Assembly (NCBI RefSeq): GCF_003049085.1
Contig: NZ_PIQX01000003.1
Coordinates: 62,001 to 126,000 of the forward strand
Length of the DNA stretch: 64,000 nt
From: Campylobacter concisus
Lineage (GTDB): Bacteria; Campylobacterota; Campylobacteria; Campylobacterales; Campylobacteraceae
Direction: 5' to 3'
The position numbers and the translations under genes were made by a program. The notes under the pieces were generated by a model. The model was given only the letters and a program-made list of their open reading frames with translations. It searched no databases and was not told the DNA's origin. This document shows, piece after piece, positions 36,713 through 47,680 of this stretch (positions are counted from its first letter, which is position 1; each line of letters opens with the position of its first letter).

Positions 36713-38890
36713 ATGTCTTTAAAAGTCAAACTAAATATAGCGGGAATGAGCTGCGTAAACTGCTCAAATGCTATCGAGAAGGTTTCTAAAAAGATAGATG
36801 GAGTACTTGAAGCAAATGTAAATTTTGCAAACGCAAGCGGCGAGTTTATCCTAAAAGATGCTAGTGTGCGTGAAATTTTAGAGCAAAAGATAAAGAAGCT
36901 TGGCTACTTTGTAGCAACTGATATTGATGAGTTTGAAGCAAAAAGAAAAGCTCACATTAGAAATATTAGAAATAAATTTATATTTGCATTTATTGCAAGT
37001 ATCGTAATAATGGCACTTGAGATGTTCGCGCCTCACAGCATGCTAGTAAATTTAGCTATGCTAGCTTTGGCATTTTTAGTTCTTATTTTTAGTGGCAAAG
37101 GCTTTTTTACTCATGCCTACGAAGCGGTAAAAAATAGAAATTACGATATGAATGTGCTTGTCGCTCTTGGAAGTGGTAGCGCGTTTTTATACTCGCTTTT
37201 TGTAGTGCTTTTTGAAAAATTTCTACCAAATGATCTAAAAAATATCTATGTTTCAGGTGTGGCGATGATAATAGCTTTTGTGCTTCTTGGCAAGTATCTT
37301 GAAGAGCGTTCGAAGGCAAAAGCAGGTGATTATCTAAAGAGACTACTTAAAATTTCTCCAAAAACCGCATTTTTACTTATGCCAGATGGAAGAAGTAAAG
37401 AAGTGCCAGTAAATGAGCTAAAAATAGGAGATATCGTCGTTGTAAAGAATGGCTACAATGTTCCATGTGACGGTGTGATAGTCCAAGGCGGAGCTGAAAT
37501 CGATGCTTCGATGCTAACAGGCGAGAGTTTGCCAGTTTATAAAGAGGTAGGCGACAATGTATTTGCAGGTACATTAAATACAAATGGCTACATAAGTGTC
37601 AAGATGACAAAAAGCTCGTTTGAAAGCTTGTTGTCTCAAATTTTAAGCTTACTAAATGACGCTAGTACGAAAAAGATGCCAATAGGCAGGCTCGCTGATA
37701 AGATAGCAAATATCTTTGTGCCAAGCGTTGTAGCGATATCAGTGCTTACGTTTTTAGCTTGGATCATTTTTGGTGGAAATTTTGCTTATGCGATCTCTTG
37801 TGCGATCTGCGTTTTAATAATCTCATGCCCATGTGCTCTTGGACTTGCTACACCAATAGCAATAGTAAGCTCGCTTGCACGTGGTGCAAAAGCTGGAATT
37901 TTAGTAAAAAATCCAGAAGTTTTAGAGCTAATAAAAGATGCTAAATTTGTAGCATTTGACAAAACTGGTACGCTTAGCAAAGGGCAAATCAGCGTCAAAA
38001 GCTCAAATTTAAGTGAGCAAGATTTAGCTCTTATCGCTTCTGCTGAAAATTTAAGTGAGCATCTCATCTCAAAAGCTATCGTTAGATATGCAAAGCAAAA
38101 ATGTATAGATTTACAAAAGCTAAATGGAAAATTTCAAAATGTTGTCGGGCAAGGCATCTTCTATGAAGATGAGAATAATCAGATAATAATCGGAAACGAA
38201 AAGCTGCTTTTGGCAAATGAAGTGAGTTTAAATTCGGATGAAAGTAAAGCTATAAAAGAGGCTACAAATGATGGAAGTGGCATCATACTTTGTGCTATAA
38301 ATAAAAAATTTGTTGGTTTTTTAACGCTTAGTGATGAGCTAAAAGATGAAGCGAGCGATGTTATAAACGAGCTTACAAGTCTAAATTTACAAAGTGTGAT
38401 CCTCTCAGGCGATGATGAGAAAGTAGTTGCAAGCATCGCTAAGAAGCTAAATGTAAGCAAATATCACGCAAATATGTTGCCTGAAGATAAATTTAATGAG
38501 ATAAAAGAGCTTGCAAGCCACGGTGGCGTTATCTTTGTTGGAGATGGCGTAAACGACTCACCATCGCTTAAAGAAGCAAGTGTTGGCATCGCTATGAACT
38601 CAGGCTCAGATATAGCAAAAGGTGCCGGAGATATCGTGCTTGTTAAAAATGATTTGCGTGGCGTGAGTGGGCTAGTTAGACTGGCAAATGCTACTATGGC
38701 AAACATAAAAGAAAATTTATTTTGGGCGTTTATGTATAACGCGATTTGTATCCCAGTAGCTGCTGGTGTGCTTTACCCGGTCTTTGGACTACTTTTAAGC
38801 CCAGTTTATGGCTCAATGGCGATGTGTCTTAGCTCTGTTACTGTCGTTTTAAATGCACTTAGACTTAGATATCTACGACTTAAGGATTAA
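36713..38890 (+). CDS. copA: Copper-exporting P1B-type ATPase CopA
   Basis: Pumps Cu(I) out of the cytoplasm. Of 725 residues, a single N-terminal HMA domain has GMSCVNCSNAIEKV near 8-21. Membrane helices are paired at about 85-125 and onward. Key motifs are the actuator loop MLTGESLPV, the transmembrane metal motif CPCALGLATP, the phosphorylation site DKTGTLSKG, and the hinge GDGVNDSPSL. Adjacent copZ and the CPC motif argue for copper rather than Cd/Zn. Confidence 0.96.
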   Translation: MSLKVKLNIAGMSCVNCSNAIEKVSKKIDGVLEANVNFANASGEFILKDASVREILEQKIKKLGYFVATDIDEFEAKRKAHIRNIRNKFIFAFIASIVIMALEMFAPHSMLVNLAMLALAFLVLIFSGKGFFTHAYEAVKNRNYDMNVLVALGSGSAFLYSLFVVLFEKFLPNDLKNIYVSGVAMIIAFVLLGKYLEERSKAKAGDYLKRLLKISPKTAFLLMPDGRSKEVPVNELKIGDIVVVKNGYNVPCDGVIVQGGAEIDASMLTGESLPVYKEVGDNVFAGTLNTNGYISVKMTKSSFESLLSQILSLLNDASTKKMPIGRLADKIANIFVPSVVAISVLTFLAWIIFGGNFAYAISCAICVLIISCPCALGLATPIAIVSSLARGAKAGILVKNPEVLELIKDAKFVAFDKTGTLSKGQISVKSSNLSEQDLALIASAENLSEHLISKAIVRYAKQKCIDLQKLNGKFQNVVGQGIFYEDENNQIIIGNEKLLLANEVSLNSDESKAIKEATNDGSGIILCAINKKFVGFLTLSDELKDEASDVINELTSLNLQSVILSGDDEKVVASIAKKLNVSKYHANMLPEDKFNEIKELASHGGVIFVGDGVNDSPSLKEASVGIAMNSGSDIAKGAGDIVLVKNDLRGVSGLVRLANATMANIKENLFWAFMYNAICIPVAAGVLYPVFGLLLSPVYGSMAMCLSSVTVVLNALRLRYLRLKD

Positions 38891-38893
38891 AAT

Positions 38894-39433
38894 TTGAAAC
38901 TTGGAGAACTTTATAGTGTTGTAGCGGCTGCGCTTGCTACAAATTTTAGTGGCATTTTAGATGTTTCATCTTTTATGCGTATCAAAAAGACAAATGCGTG
39001 GATAACGCAGACAAATAGCGAAGCAAATAAAAAAGGCAATGAGCTTTATACAAAATTTATCAAAGATGAAAGTAGTGCTGTTTTATGTGACGATCTTGTC
39101 ATTTTAAAGTCAAAATTTGAGGCAAGTTACTATTTTTCTTCTGCAAAAGATGATCTAGCTCAATTTTATAAGGCTATAAATTTTCAGCCAAAAATGGGCG
39201 AGGTTGATAGCATCTCAAATCAGCTAATTTTAATAGCAAATATTTTAAAAAGCAAAGCATCTAAGGAGTCTATGAGACTTCTTGCAGCTTTTAGTGTCTC
39301 ATTTTTCTTGCCTTATGCTAAACAGCTTTCAAGAGATATCCAAAAAGACGCAACTAGCAATTTTTATAAATCAATGGGATATTTTTTAGAGGATTTTTGC
39401 CTAGTTTTAGAAACTATTATTGGTAAGGCTTAG
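38894..39433 (+). CDS. All-helical protein, possibly TorD/DmsD-like chaperone
   Basis: A 179-residue protein from TTG 38894, 3 bases after the copA stop, with AAGGA upstream. The sequence is helical throughout. The C-terminal part, SFFLPYAKQLSRDIQ followed by FYKSMGYFLEDFCLVLE, recalls the family of redox-enzyme maturation chaperones (TorD/NarJ), where a similar helix pair ends the domain. This is weak resemblance and the function is unknown. It probably shares the copper transcript. Confidence 0.75.
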   Translation: MKLGELYSVVAAALATNFSGILDVSSFMRIKKTNAWITQTNSEANKKGNELYTKFIKDESSAVLCDDLVILKSKFEASYYFSSAKDDLAQFYKAINFQPKMGEVDSISNQLILIANILKSKASKESMRLLAAFSVSFFLPYAKQLSRDIQKDATSNFYKSMGYFLEDFCLVLETIIGKA

Positions 39434-39435
39434 TT

Positions 39436-39825
39436 TTAAGCCTGTGCCATTTCTATCATTTGAGTTTTAATGCTTAAAATGTTATTTTGAATGGCTGACT
39501 GCTCTAAATTTAAGTAATGAAGCATTTGCATAGAATTGCGATCTTTTAGGCTTTGGATGCTTGAAATTTTATGTGAAATATCTAGTTTTTGATCTTGTAA
39601 TTTTTCTAAGTCCTTTTGTAACTGTATAGCACTCGCTTTATTAATAATTATAGGAGAAATTTTAGCATCTTCTCTTTGTTCTGCATGTACTTCATTGCTT
39701 CTAACAATATCTTTCTTGTCATAGCCAGAAGATACTAGCATGCTTGTTTTTGAGCTATTTGAAGAGATAGATGTATAGCCATCATGATAGAAAATATTTG
39801 AGTTCATATTCGCGTCTATTTGCAT
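39436..39825 (-). CDS. Hypothetical coiled-coil protein
   Basis: A 129-residue protein I do not recognise. The first 50 residues are Ser/Asn/Asp-rich and look disordered. Residues about 60-129 form a likely coiled coil (AIQLQKDLEKLQDQKLDISHK, then a Gln/Leu/Ile-rich end). No signal peptide, membrane helix or Cys is present. The start has an AGGAAGG site upstream. It stands alone, convergent with the helical gene (2-base gap) and divergent from argH. Such small coiled-coil proteins in Campylobacter are sometimes flagellum- or secretion-related; no direct evidence here. Confidence 0.7.
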   Translation of the reverse strand: MQIDANMNSNIFYHDGYTSISSNSSKTSMLVSSGYDKKDIVRSNEVHAEQREDAKISPIIINKASAIQLQKDLEKLQDQKLDISHKISSIQSLKDRNSMQMLHYLNLEQSAIQNNILSIKTQMIEMAQA

Positions 39826-40030
39826 ACCATCCTTCCTCTTATAGATTATTTTTATTTTAAACTATCTCAATAGAAAATTAAAATAGTTTTTAAAAAGTTA
39901 TATTTTGAATTATATTTCCATATCCTTAAAGATAAATTATATTTATAACTTTTTTTGCAACTTTATAGTTAAAATACCCAGTTAAGTGCTATTTTGTTAA
40001 AATCACGCAAAACTAATTAAAGGCAAAGCT

Positions 40031-41431
40031 ATGAAAGAAGAGAAAAACGCACACAAAAAGATGTGGGAGGGTAGATTTAGCGAGGCTAGCTCGAAGCTAC
40101 TTGAGGAATTTAATGCTTCTATAAATTTTGATAAAAATCTTTTTGAAGAGGATATCGCTGGCAGTAAAGCGCACGCTAAAATGCTAGGAATTTGCGGAAT
40201 TTTGAAAAAAGATGAGTCAGAGGCGATCATAAAAGGGCTTGATGAGGTTTTGGCTGAGATGAGAGCTGGTAAATTTGCTTTTAAGATAGAAGATGAAGAT
40301 ATACATATGGCAGTTGAGAAGCGCCTTAGCCAGATCATCGGCGCCGAGCTTGGAGGTAGACTGCACACAGCTAGAAGTAGAAATGACCAAGTTGCGCTTG
40401 ATTTTAAATTTTACGTATTGAAGAAAAATTTAGAAATTTCTTCATGTATAAAAGAGCTCATCGCCACGCTTACAAATTTGGCAAAAAACCACAAAGATAC
40501 GCTAATGCCAGGCTACACACATCTTCAACACGCTCAGCCAGTAAGCCTTAGCTATCACTTGCTAGCATATGCATTTATGTTTAAAAGAGATTTCGAGCGT
40601 TTTGTTAGCTCATATGAACGAAACAACCTAAGTCCGCTTGGTTCAGCAGCCCTTGCAGGCACTCCTCATAAGATAGATAGAACTATCGTTGCAAGTGAGC
40701 TTGGCTTCGCAGGTTGCACGCGAAATGCGATGGATAGCGTGAGCGACCGTGATTTTGCGCTTGAGATTTTATTTAACATTAGCGTTTTTATGACGCACGC
40801 TTCTAGGCTTTGCGAGGAGCTTATACTTTGGAGCTCACAAGAATTTGGCTTTGTAAGCATCAGTGACGCTTATAGCACGGGCAGCTCTATCATGCCTCAA
40901 AAGAAAAATCCAGATGTCGCTGAGCTCATACGCGGCAAAACTGGGCGTGTAAATGGAAATTTAGTAGCGCTACTAACTACGATGAAAGGCTTGCCACTTG
41001 CTTACAACAAAGATATGCAAGAAGATAAAGAGGGCGTTTTTGATAGTGTTTCGACCATTTTAAGCTCGGCTACCATCCTAAATGAGATGATAAAAACGGC
41101 TAAATTTAATGAAAAAAATATGCTAAAAGCGACAAAAACAGGTCATCTAAGCGCCACTGATCTAGCGGACTACCTAGTGCGTGAGAAAAATATCCCATTT
41201 AGAACGGCGCATTTTATCACCGGCAAGGCTGTGGCAAAGGCTGAAAGCTTGGGACTTGATCTAAGCGAGCTAAACAAAGAGCAGCTAAAAAGTGTCGATG
41301 AAAATTTAGATGAAAATGCCATCAAATTTCTAGATCTGCACGCTTCAAAAGAGACCCGCACTTCAAAAGGTGGCACGGCAAATAAAAGCGTTGAAGAGCA
41401 AATTCAAATTTTAGACGACTGGCTTAAGTAA
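40031..41431 (+). CDS. argH: Argininosuccinate lyase
   Basis: Releases arginine and fumarate in the last step of arginine synthesis. The 466 residues carry [17 protein letters not shown] at the start, [27 protein letters not shown] with catalytic His, and the fumarase/lyase signature [15 protein letters not shown] near 290. The likely promoter is the TTTTGTTAAAAT at about 39992-40003. It is followed by a chemoreceptor gene that has its own -10 box. Confidence 0.97.
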   Translation: MKEEKNAHKKMWEGRFSEASSKLLEEFNASINFDKNLFEEDIAGSKAHAKMLGICGILKKDESEAIIKGLDEVLAEMRAGKFAFKIEDEDIHMAVEKRLSQIIGAELGGRLHTARSRNDQVALDFKFYVLKKNLEISSCIKELIATLTNLAKNHKDTLMPGYTHLQHAQPVSLSYHLLAYAFMFKRDFERFVSSYERNNLSPLGSAALAGTPHKIDRTIVASELGFAGCTRNAMDSVSDRDFALEILFNISVFMTHASRLCEELILWSSQEFGFVSISDAYSTGSSIMPQKKNPDVAELIRGKTGRVNGNLVALLTTMKGLPLAYNKDMQEDKEGVFDSVSTILSSATILNEMIKTAKFNEKNMLKATKTGHLSATDLADYLVREKNIPFRTAHFITGKAVAKAESLGLDLSELNKEQLKSVDENLDENAIKFLDLHASKETRTSKGGTANKSVEEQIQILDDWLK

Positions 41432-41438
41432 AAAGAGT

Positions 41439-41444
41439 TATAAT
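41439..41444 (+). promoter_or_regulatory. Probable -10 box for the chemoreceptor gene
   Basis: TATAAT in the 46-base gap after argH, 33 bases before the ATG, which itself has AAAGGA upstream. Confidence 0.5.
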
Positions 41445-41477
41445 TACGCAAAATCTACAAATTTTAAAGGATGAAAA

Positions 41478-42560
41478 ATGTTTTTTGACAGCAAAAGCAA
41501 AGAGCTTGGTAGTAAAAATGAAGCTTTAGAAAGAGAAAATGAAGCTTTAAAGACTGAAATTTTAGCACTTAAAAATGAGCTAAAAAACGTTAAAACTTGT
41601 GAGCCAAAAGAGCAAGCTAAGGATAAGCAAGAGGCTGTAAATTTATTGCTTTCAAGTTATCAAGATGGTATAAATTTCTTGCAATTAATAATGGAAGAAA
41701 ATCTAAAAATGCTTGAAAGTATAAATGGACTAAATGAAAAAACTTTCAAAGAGACAGGCGAACTCAAGTCGCAAACGGCTGAAATTTTAAACTCGATTGA
41801 GCAAGTAAGCCAGATGAGTAATGACCTTTCAAATGACGCATCTTCACTTGATGGAAGCGTAAATTCGATTGTTGAGATTATAAATCTAATTAAAGACATC
41901 TCAGATCAGACAAATTTGCTAGCTCTAAATGCTGCTATCGAGGCGGCCCGTGCTGGTGAGCATGGACGAGGTTTTGCTGTCGTGGCAGATGAGGTTAGAA
42001 AGCTTGCTGAGCGCACGCAAAAGGCGACACTTGAGGTTGAAGTAAATATAAATGGACTTAAGCAAAGTGCGAATACAATGATCGAAATGAGCGAGAATTT
42101 CTCAAAAATTTCTGTAAATGCTATGAAAATTTTAGGTGGATTTGAAGGAAATATCTCAAGTGTAAATGCAAATACGCAAAATATCCTAAATCAAGCCCTA
42201 AACGTAACAAACGAGGTCAATGTAAGTAACGGCAAGATAGATCACATCAACATGAAGCTAAATGGATATAGAGGCGTGCTTTTAAATGAGTTTAATAAGA
42301 TTCAAGATGTTCACGAGTGTAGATTTAGCAAATGGTATGAAAAAGATGTGAAAAATACTCTTGTAAAAGATGCCAAAATTCTCTCAAGTATCGCAGCTCA
42401 TCATGAAAATGTTCATCATGGCTTAGAAAAAGCGATGGTTATTTTTGCTGATAAAGACAAAGGAAATCTACCTGGCGTTGAAATATTAAAAGATGTCGAA
42501 AACTCAAGTAAAGTAGGTTTTGAAGAGTTGCTTGAAGTTATAAAGGCTGCCAGAAAATAG
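41478..42560 (+). CDS. Soluble methyl-accepting chemotaxis protein with CZB domain
   Basis: A cytoplasmic chemoreceptor of 360 residues with no membrane helix. An N-terminal coiled coil covers about 8-40. The signalling hairpin tip is near 135-175 ([20 protein letters not shown], then [16 protein letters not shown]). A C-terminal CZB zinc-binding domain at about 275-345 has [10 protein letters not shown] and [10 protein letters not shown] giving the Cys and His ligands. The plan matches H. pylori TlpD, which senses oxidative stress, hypochlorite or energy state. A similar role is inference. Confidence 0.92.
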   Translation: MFFDSKSKELGSKNEALERENEALKTEILALKNELKNVKTCEPKEQAKDKQEAVNLLLSSYQDGINFLQLIMEENLKMLESINGLNEKTFKETGELKSQTAEILNSIEQVSQMSNDLSNDASSLDGSVNSIVEIINLIKDISDQTNLLALNAAIEAARAGEHGRGFAVVADEVRKLAERTQKATLEVEVNINGLKQSANTMIEMSENFSKISVNAMKILGGFEGNISSVNANTQNILNQALNVTNEVNVSNGKIDHINMKLNGYRGVLLNEFNKIQDVHECRFSKWYEKDVKNTLVKDAKILSSIAAHHENVHHGLEKAMVIFADKDKGNLPGVEILKDVENSSKVGFEELLEVIKAARK

Positions 42561-42564
42561 AATA

Positions 42565-42597
42565 AAATTTTAGACTCAAGATTTGAGTCTAAAATTT
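42565..42597. terminator. Bidirectional terminator between chemoreceptor and HIT genes
   Basis: AAATTTTAGACTCAA-GAT-TTGAGTCTAAAATTT is a perfect 15-bp stem with a 3-base loop between two convergent genes. The outer A/T pairs provide a U-rich tail on either strand. Confidence 0.85.
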
Positions 42598-42605
42598 ATA
42601 AGTTA

Positions 42606-42959
42606 TTAAAATGTGCTTTGTGGATCAGCTACGCCTTCGCTCCAGCCAAGCTTAGCTCCGCCAAGTAGGTGAAAATGCAGATGCATAACTTCTTGACCGC
42701 CGTTTTCACCGCAGTTTGTTATAAGGCGGTATCCGCTCTTATCAACGCCCATTAAGGTCGCCACTTCTTGGATAAATTTTGTCATCTCTCCCATTAAAAC
42801 CGGATCCATCTCTTGGAAATTTTTATAGTGTTTTTTTGGGATGATTAGGATGTGGATCGGTGCTTTTGGATTTATATCGTTAAAAGCTAGAAATTTCTCG
42901 CTTTCAAGCACTTTGTTGCAAGGGATTTCACCAGCTACGATCTTTTCAAATATGGTCAT
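42606..42959 (-). CDS. HIT-family (HINT-like) nucleotide hydrolase
   Basis: A 117-residue histidine-triad protein that probably cleaves purine nucleoside phosphoramidates. Motifs are IFEKIVAGEIPCNKV at the start and the triad HLHFHLLGG near the end. The start chosen is ATG 42959 (MTIFEKI), with AAGGAG 5 bases upstream; an in-frame extension to 42983 exists but is unlikely. It is convergent with the chemoreceptor gene and divergent from pheS, as I recall for Cj0898. Confidence 0.94.
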   Translation of the reverse strand: MTIFEKIVAGEIPCNKVLESEKFLAFNDINPKAPIHILIIPKKHYKNFQEMDPVLMGEMTKFIQEVATLMGVDKSGYRLITNCGENGGQEVMHLHFHLLGGAKLGWSEGVADPQSTF

Positions 42960-43077
42960 TTTAGCTCCTTTGAAATTTTGCAAAATTATATCAAAGTGTG
43001 CTTAAATTTCGTGCTCTTTATCTTGATTTTAACTCTTTTTCTATAAAATCGACTCAAAAATTTATAAAGGCAAAAAA

Positions 43078-44073
43078 TTGCAAGATTTCGTTAATAAAAT
43101 CAAAAATGAAATTTCAACGCTTGACGATTTGGAAAAAGTCAGGGTAGAAATTTTTGGCAAAAAGGGCATCTTGGCGCAAGGTTTTGCAAAGCTAAAAGAG
43201 CTTGGCGAAGATGAGAAAAAGGAATTTGCAGCAAATTTAAACAAGCAAAGAGATGAACTTGGCGCGCTAATAGAAGCTAAAAAAGCTGAGCTTAGCGAAC
43301 AAGAGATAGATAACAAGATGAAAAAAGAAGCCGCTGATATCACGCTATTTAATGAGCCTGTTGCTAGTGGGGCACTTCATCCTGTGATGGCTACGATGGA
43401 TAAGATAATTGAATACTTTTTGGCTCTAAATTTTTCGCTCGAGACTGGACCATTGATAGAAGATGATTTTCACAACTTTGAAGCGCTAAATTTACCAAAA
43501 TACCACCCAGCAAGGGATATGCAAGATACATTTTACCTAGATGATTTTAGACTTTTAAGGACGCATACGAGTCCAGTTCAGGTGCGAACTATGCTAAATC
43601 AAAAGCCGCCTATTCGCATGATAGCGCCTGGTACGGTCTTTAGACGTGATATGGATTTAACACATACACCGATGTTTCACCAGGTTGAGGGCCTCGTGGT
43701 AGAGGATGCTGAGAAAGTTAGCTTTGCAAATTTAAAATCAATGCTTGAGGGCTTTTTAAAGCACATGTTTGGCGACGTTGAAGTACGTTTTCGCCCTAGT
43801 TTCTTTCCATTCACGGAGCCTAGCGCAGAGGTTGATATTAGTTGTATATTCTGCCATGGCAAGGGCTGCAGGGTTTGCAAGCAGACTACTTGGCTTGAAG
43901 TGCTTGGATGCGGCGTTGTTGATCCAAATGTATTTAAGGCAGTTGGCTATAAAAATGTAAGTGGATACGCCTTTGGTCTTGGCGTTGAGAGATTTGCGAT
44001 GTTGCTTCATAGAGTGCCTGATCTAAGGTCGCTTTTTGAGGGAGATTTAAGATTGTTGGAGCAGTTTAAATGA
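43078..44073 (+). CDS. pheS: Phenylalanyl-tRNA synthetase alpha subunit
   Basis: Catalytic alpha chain of the alpha2-beta2 PheRS. The 331 residues start from TTG 43078, with AAAGGC upstream. An N-terminal coiled coil precedes the class II core, with [12 protein letters not shown] (motif 1/2 region), [21 protein letters not shown] (motif 2) and [10 protein letters not shown] (motif 3). It overlaps pheT by 4 bases. A TATAAA at 43042-43047 is a candidate -10. Confidence 0.97.
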   Translation: MQDFVNKIKNEISTLDDLEKVRVEIFGKKGILAQGFAKLKELGEDEKKEFAANLNKQRDELGALIEAKKAELSEQEIDNKMKKEAADITLFNEPVASGALHPVMATMDKIIEYFLALNFSLETGPLIEDDFHNFEALNLPKYHPARDMQDTFYLDDFRLLRTHTSPVQVRTMLNQKPPIRMIAPGTVFRRDMDLTHTPMFHQVEGLVVEDAEKVSFANLKSMLEGFLKHMFGDVEVRFRPSFFPFTEPSAEVDISCIFCHGKGCRVCKQTTWLEVLGCGVVDPNVFKAVGYKNVSGYAFGLGVERFAMLLHRVPDLRSLFEGDLRLLEQFK

Positions 44074-46406
44074 TAATTTCAAAGCATTGGTTAAACGAGT
44101 GGATTGACCTTAGCGACGTTAGTGGCGAGACACTTTCAAAGACATTAAATTCTATCGGGCTAGAGGTTGATAGCTATAAAGAGATAAATTTACCAAAGAG
44201 TATCGTAGTTGGCTACGTAAAAAGTAGAGAAAAGCACCCAGATGCTGATAAACTAAGCGTTTGTCAAGTCGATGTTGGCGGAGAGACACTTCAGATCGTG
44301 TGTGGGGCTAAAAACGTTGAAGCTGGCCAGTTTGTGCCAGTTGCGCTCATTGGCACGACGATGCCAAATGGTCTTGAGATCAAAAAGGCAAAGTTAAGAG
44401 GCATCGAGTCATGCGGTATGATCTGCTCTTCAACTGAGCTAGGACTACCTAAGATAAATGACGGTATCTTGCCACTTGATGAGAGTATCGGCAAGCTAAA
44501 ACTTGGCAGAAGTCTTGGCGAATTTGAAGCGTTTAAAGATGTGATCATCGAGGTTGATGTCACAGCAAATAGGGGCGACTGCCAAAATTTGCACGGCATC
44601 GCAAGAGAAATTTGCACCGCGCTTGATCTAAGTATGAAAGATAGCCACGAAAATGAAGATAGCGAAAATTTACTAGGCATCGGTAGGATCGCGTCTGTGC
44701 GAACTGAAGATAAGGTAAATGGCTCGTTTTTGTATAAGGCATTTGAGCTAAAAAATGCATTAAGTGAAAATTTATTAACTAGGATGAGGTTAGCTTTAAT
44801 TGATTGTCAAAAGACAAATTTAGTAGAAAGACTGCTTGAATACGCGACATTTTGCACGGGCGTCTTGTTTAGAGCTTATGATCACGCTAAGCTTGTGGGC
44901 GAGGGCGAAAAAGCAGTTTTTGACATCAAAAATGGCGAAAATGGCGAGTGCGTGGTCTTTTGTGAGGATAAAAATTTAGGCGTTGCTGGAATTTACCAAA
45001 GCGATGAAGCCAGGGTCGATGAAGGCTCAAAGGTGATCTTGGTAGAGGCTAGCTACGTAAAACCAGATGTTGTCTCAAAGGCCATTTTTGAAAATAAAAA
45101 TTTACCAAAGGGTGATCAAGTTTATCGCTCAAGCCGTGGTAGCGAGCCAAATTTAGCTTACGGGGCGGACTATCTTTTTAAAAGGCTAGCTGGCTTTAAA
45201 GATAGCCTAAGTCTTTTTGCAGGCTCACAGCAATTACTTCTAAACACCGAGCCTATCACGCTTAGCATCTCACTTGGTGAGCTTAAAAATATGATCGGTC
45301 AAGATATTGCTAGAAATGATGTCGTTAAAATTTTAAAGAAACTTGGCTTTGAGATCGCGGTAAATGTCGAGCAAGAGAGCTTTAATGTAAAAGTGCCGTT
45401 ATTTCGCCACGATATTGTAAATTCGCATGATATCTGCGAGGAGATCGTAAGGATAATAGGCATCGACAATATCGCCTCAACGCCGCTAAATTTCTATGAG
45501 AAAAATAGGCTAAATAAGACATATTTTGACTATAAAAATGCTTTAAATTTAAGACACCGCGCAGCCGATAATGGCTTTTTTGAAAGTGTGCACTACGTAT
45601 TTGACAGCCTTGATGAGCTAAGTGAGCTAAATTTCAAGCCTTGCAAGATCAAGATACTAAATCCTATAAACAACGAGCTAAATACGCTTAGACCAGCACT
45701 TGTTAATCACCTTCTAAGCTCAAGCGAGAAAAATATCAAAAACTCAAAGCGCTCAGTTAGACTTTTTGAGCTTGGCGAAGTTTTTGACGAAAATGCAAAC
45801 CAATGCTTAAATTTAGGCTTTGTCGTATCTGGACTTTTAAAAGAGCCAACACTTATAAACGGCGCAAAGGGTGAAGAGGCAAATTTCTACGCATTTGCAG
45901 CGATGGTGCAAAATGTCATAGGCAAATTCGAGCTAAAACCTTGCCGAGAGATCTCGTATCTTAGCCCATACGAGCAAGCACATATCTATCAAAATGGCGA
46001 AATGATCGGCTATATCGGCAGAGTCGATGCAAGAGTAGAGGCAAAAAGAGATCTGCCTAAAACTTATGTTTGTGAGATTGATTTTGCAAAGCTTAAATTT
46101 GAGCCGATCTTAGCAGTGCCTTACTCAAAATTCCAAAGCACTACAAGGGATCTTAGCCTCATCGTGCCTGAAAATTTCGAGGCTGGACGAATTTATGAGT
46201 GCATAAGAGGGCTAAATTTAAAAGAGCTAAAAGAGTTCTTGCCGGTTGATATCTATAAAGATGCGAAACTAAACGGCGCGATTAGCCTTAGCCTTAAATT
46301 TACATTCCAAGATATGGAAAAAACGCTTGAAGATGACGATATAAACGCGCTTATGGATAAAATTTTAAGCGAGCTAAAAGAGAAACTAAATATCGGAATA
46401 AGATGA
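44070..46406 (+). CDS. pheT: Phenylalanyl-tRNA synthetase beta subunit
   Basis: Beta chain of PheRS that holds the editing site and binds tRNA. The 778 residues contain a tRNA-binding OB domain near 40-150 ([20 protein letters not shown], then VCGAKNV). The B3/B4 editing region and B5 follow, and the C-terminal anticodon-binding fold includes [13 protein letters not shown]. It overlaps pheS and aroA by 4 bases each, so translation is coupled. Confidence 0.97.
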   Translation: MIISKHWLNEWIDLSDVSGETLSKTLNSIGLEVDSYKEINLPKSIVVGYVKSREKHPDADKLSVCQVDVGGETLQIVCGAKNVEAGQFVPVALIGTTMPNGLEIKKAKLRGIESCGMICSSTELGLPKINDGILPLDESIGKLKLGRSLGEFEAFKDVIIEVDVTANRGDCQNLHGIAREICTALDLSMKDSHENEDSENLLGIGRIASVRTEDKVNGSFLYKAFELKNALSENLLTRMRLALIDCQKTNLVERLLEYATFCTGVLFRAYDHAKLVGEGEKAVFDIKNGENGECVVFCEDKNLGVAGIYQSDEARVDEGSKVILVEASYVKPDVVSKAIFENKNLPKGDQVYRSSRGSEPNLAYGADYLFKRLAGFKDSLSLFAGSQQLLLNTEPITLSISLGELKNMIGQDIARNDVVKILKKLGFEIAVNVEQESFNVKVPLFRHDIVNSHDICEEIVRIIGIDNIASTPLNFYEKNRLNKTYFDYKNALNLRHRAADNGFFESVHYVFDSLDELSELNFKPCKIKILNPINNELNTLRPALVNHLLSSSEKNIKNSKRSVRLFELGEVFDENANQCLNLGFVVSGLLKEPTLINGAKGEEANFYAFAAMVQNVIGKFELKPCREISYLSPYEQAHIYQNGEMIGYIGRVDARVEAKRDLPKTYVCEIDFAKLKFEPILAVPYSKFQSTTRDLSLIVPENFEAGRIYECIRGLNLKELKEFLPVDIYKDAKLNGAISLSLKFTFQDMEKTLEDDDINALMDKILSELKEKLNIGIR

Positions 46407-47680
46407 GAATTTATCCACTAGAAAAAAGTCTAAATTTAACCATCGATGACATCGCAGCTGACAAGTCTATCTCGCATAGATGTGCGATCTTTTCGCTTTT
46501 AAGCGACAAGCCATCTCGCGTTAGAAACTACCTAAGAGCAGGCGATACGCTAAATACTCTAAAAATAGTCAAGCTCCTTGGCGCAAAAGTAGAGGATAAC
46601 GGCGCTGAGATAATAATCACTCCGCCACAAAAGATAAAAGAGCCAAATGAAATTTTGGAGTGTGGCAACTCAGGCACGGCGATGAGGCTTTTTATGGGGC
46701 TATTAGCCGCACAGGATGGCTTTTTCGTGCTAAGTGGTGATAGATATTTAAACTCACGTCCAATGGCTAGAATAGCAAAACCTCTAAGCGATATGGGTGC
46801 AAAGATAGACGGTGCAAACAACGCAAACAACGCTCCACTTTGTATAAGGGGGATAAAATTTGAAAGATTTAGTTTTAAAAGCAAGATCGCCTCAGCTCAG
46901 GTAAAAAGTGCGCTTTTGCTGGTGGCTCTTTACTCAAATGGCTGCAAATTTAGTGAGCCAGAGCTAAGCAGAGATCATACTGAGCGAATGCTTGCTGGCA
47001 TGGGAGCTGATATAAGGCGTGACGACCTAGAAATCACGCTAGAGCCGATGAAAGCCCCACTTGCGCCACTTGATATAGACGTGCCAAATGATCCAAGTTC
47101 TGCATTTTTCTTTGCGGTCGCAGCACTTATCATTCCGGGCTCACACATTATTTTAAAAAATATCTTGCTAAATAAAACTCGCATCGAAGCTTATAAAATT
47201 CTAGAAAAAATGGGAGCTGAGATAAAATTTCACAAAACTTTAAGCAAATATGAAGATATCGGTGATATCGAGGTCAAATACTCACCAAATTTAAAAGGCG
47301 TGGAAGTTAGTGAAAATATCTCATGGCTCATCGACGAAGCTCCAGCTTTAGCCATCGCATTTGCCTGCGCCAAAGGTCAAAGCAAGCTAACAAATGCAAA
47401 AGAGCTTCGCGTAAAAGAGAGCGACAGGATAGCTGTCACGATAAATGCGTTAAAGCAGTGTGGTGTAGATGCTAGCGAGCTTGAAGATGGCTTTATCATA
47501 AATGGTTCAGAGGCTAAATTTGCCACGATCAATAGCCATGGAGATCACAGGATCGCGATGAGCTTTGCTGTGCTTGGACTAAAGTGCGGCATGCAGATAG
47601 AAAAGAGCGAATTTATCGCCACTTCATTTCCAAATTTTGCTGAAATTTTAAAGAAAATGGGAGCTAGAGTTGAAGATTGA
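46403..47680 (+). CDS. aroA: EPSP synthase (3-phosphoshikimate 1-carboxyvinyltransferase)
   Basis: Sixth step of the shikimate pathway. The 425 residues include ADKSISHRCAIFSLLS (Lys/Ser binding), the ECGNSGTAMRLFMGLLA signature near 86-102, and the C-terminal RVKESDRIAVT plus HGDHRIAMSFAVLGL. It is upstream of ispH, with 11 bases overlap. AroQ of the same pathway is at 57680. Confidence 0.97.
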   Translation: MRIYPLEKSLNLTIDDIAADKSISHRCAIFSLLSDKPSRVRNYLRAGDTLNTLKIVKLLGAKVEDNGAEIIITPPQKIKEPNEILECGNSGTAMRLFMGLLAAQDGFFVLSGDRYLNSRPMARIAKPLSDMGAKIDGANNANNAPLCIRGIKFERFSFKSKIASAQVKSALLLVALYSNGCKFSEPELSRDHTERMLAGMGADIRRDDLEITLEPMKAPLAPLDIDVPNDPSSAFFFAVAALIIPGSHIILKNILLNKTRIEAYKILEKMGAEIKFHKTLSKYEDIGDIEVKYSPNLKGVEVSENISWLIDEAPALAIAFACAKGQSKLTNAKELRVKESDRIAVTINALKQCGVDASELEDGFIINGSEAKFATINSHGDHRIAMSFAVLGLKCGMQIEKSEFIATSFPNFAEILKKMGARVED

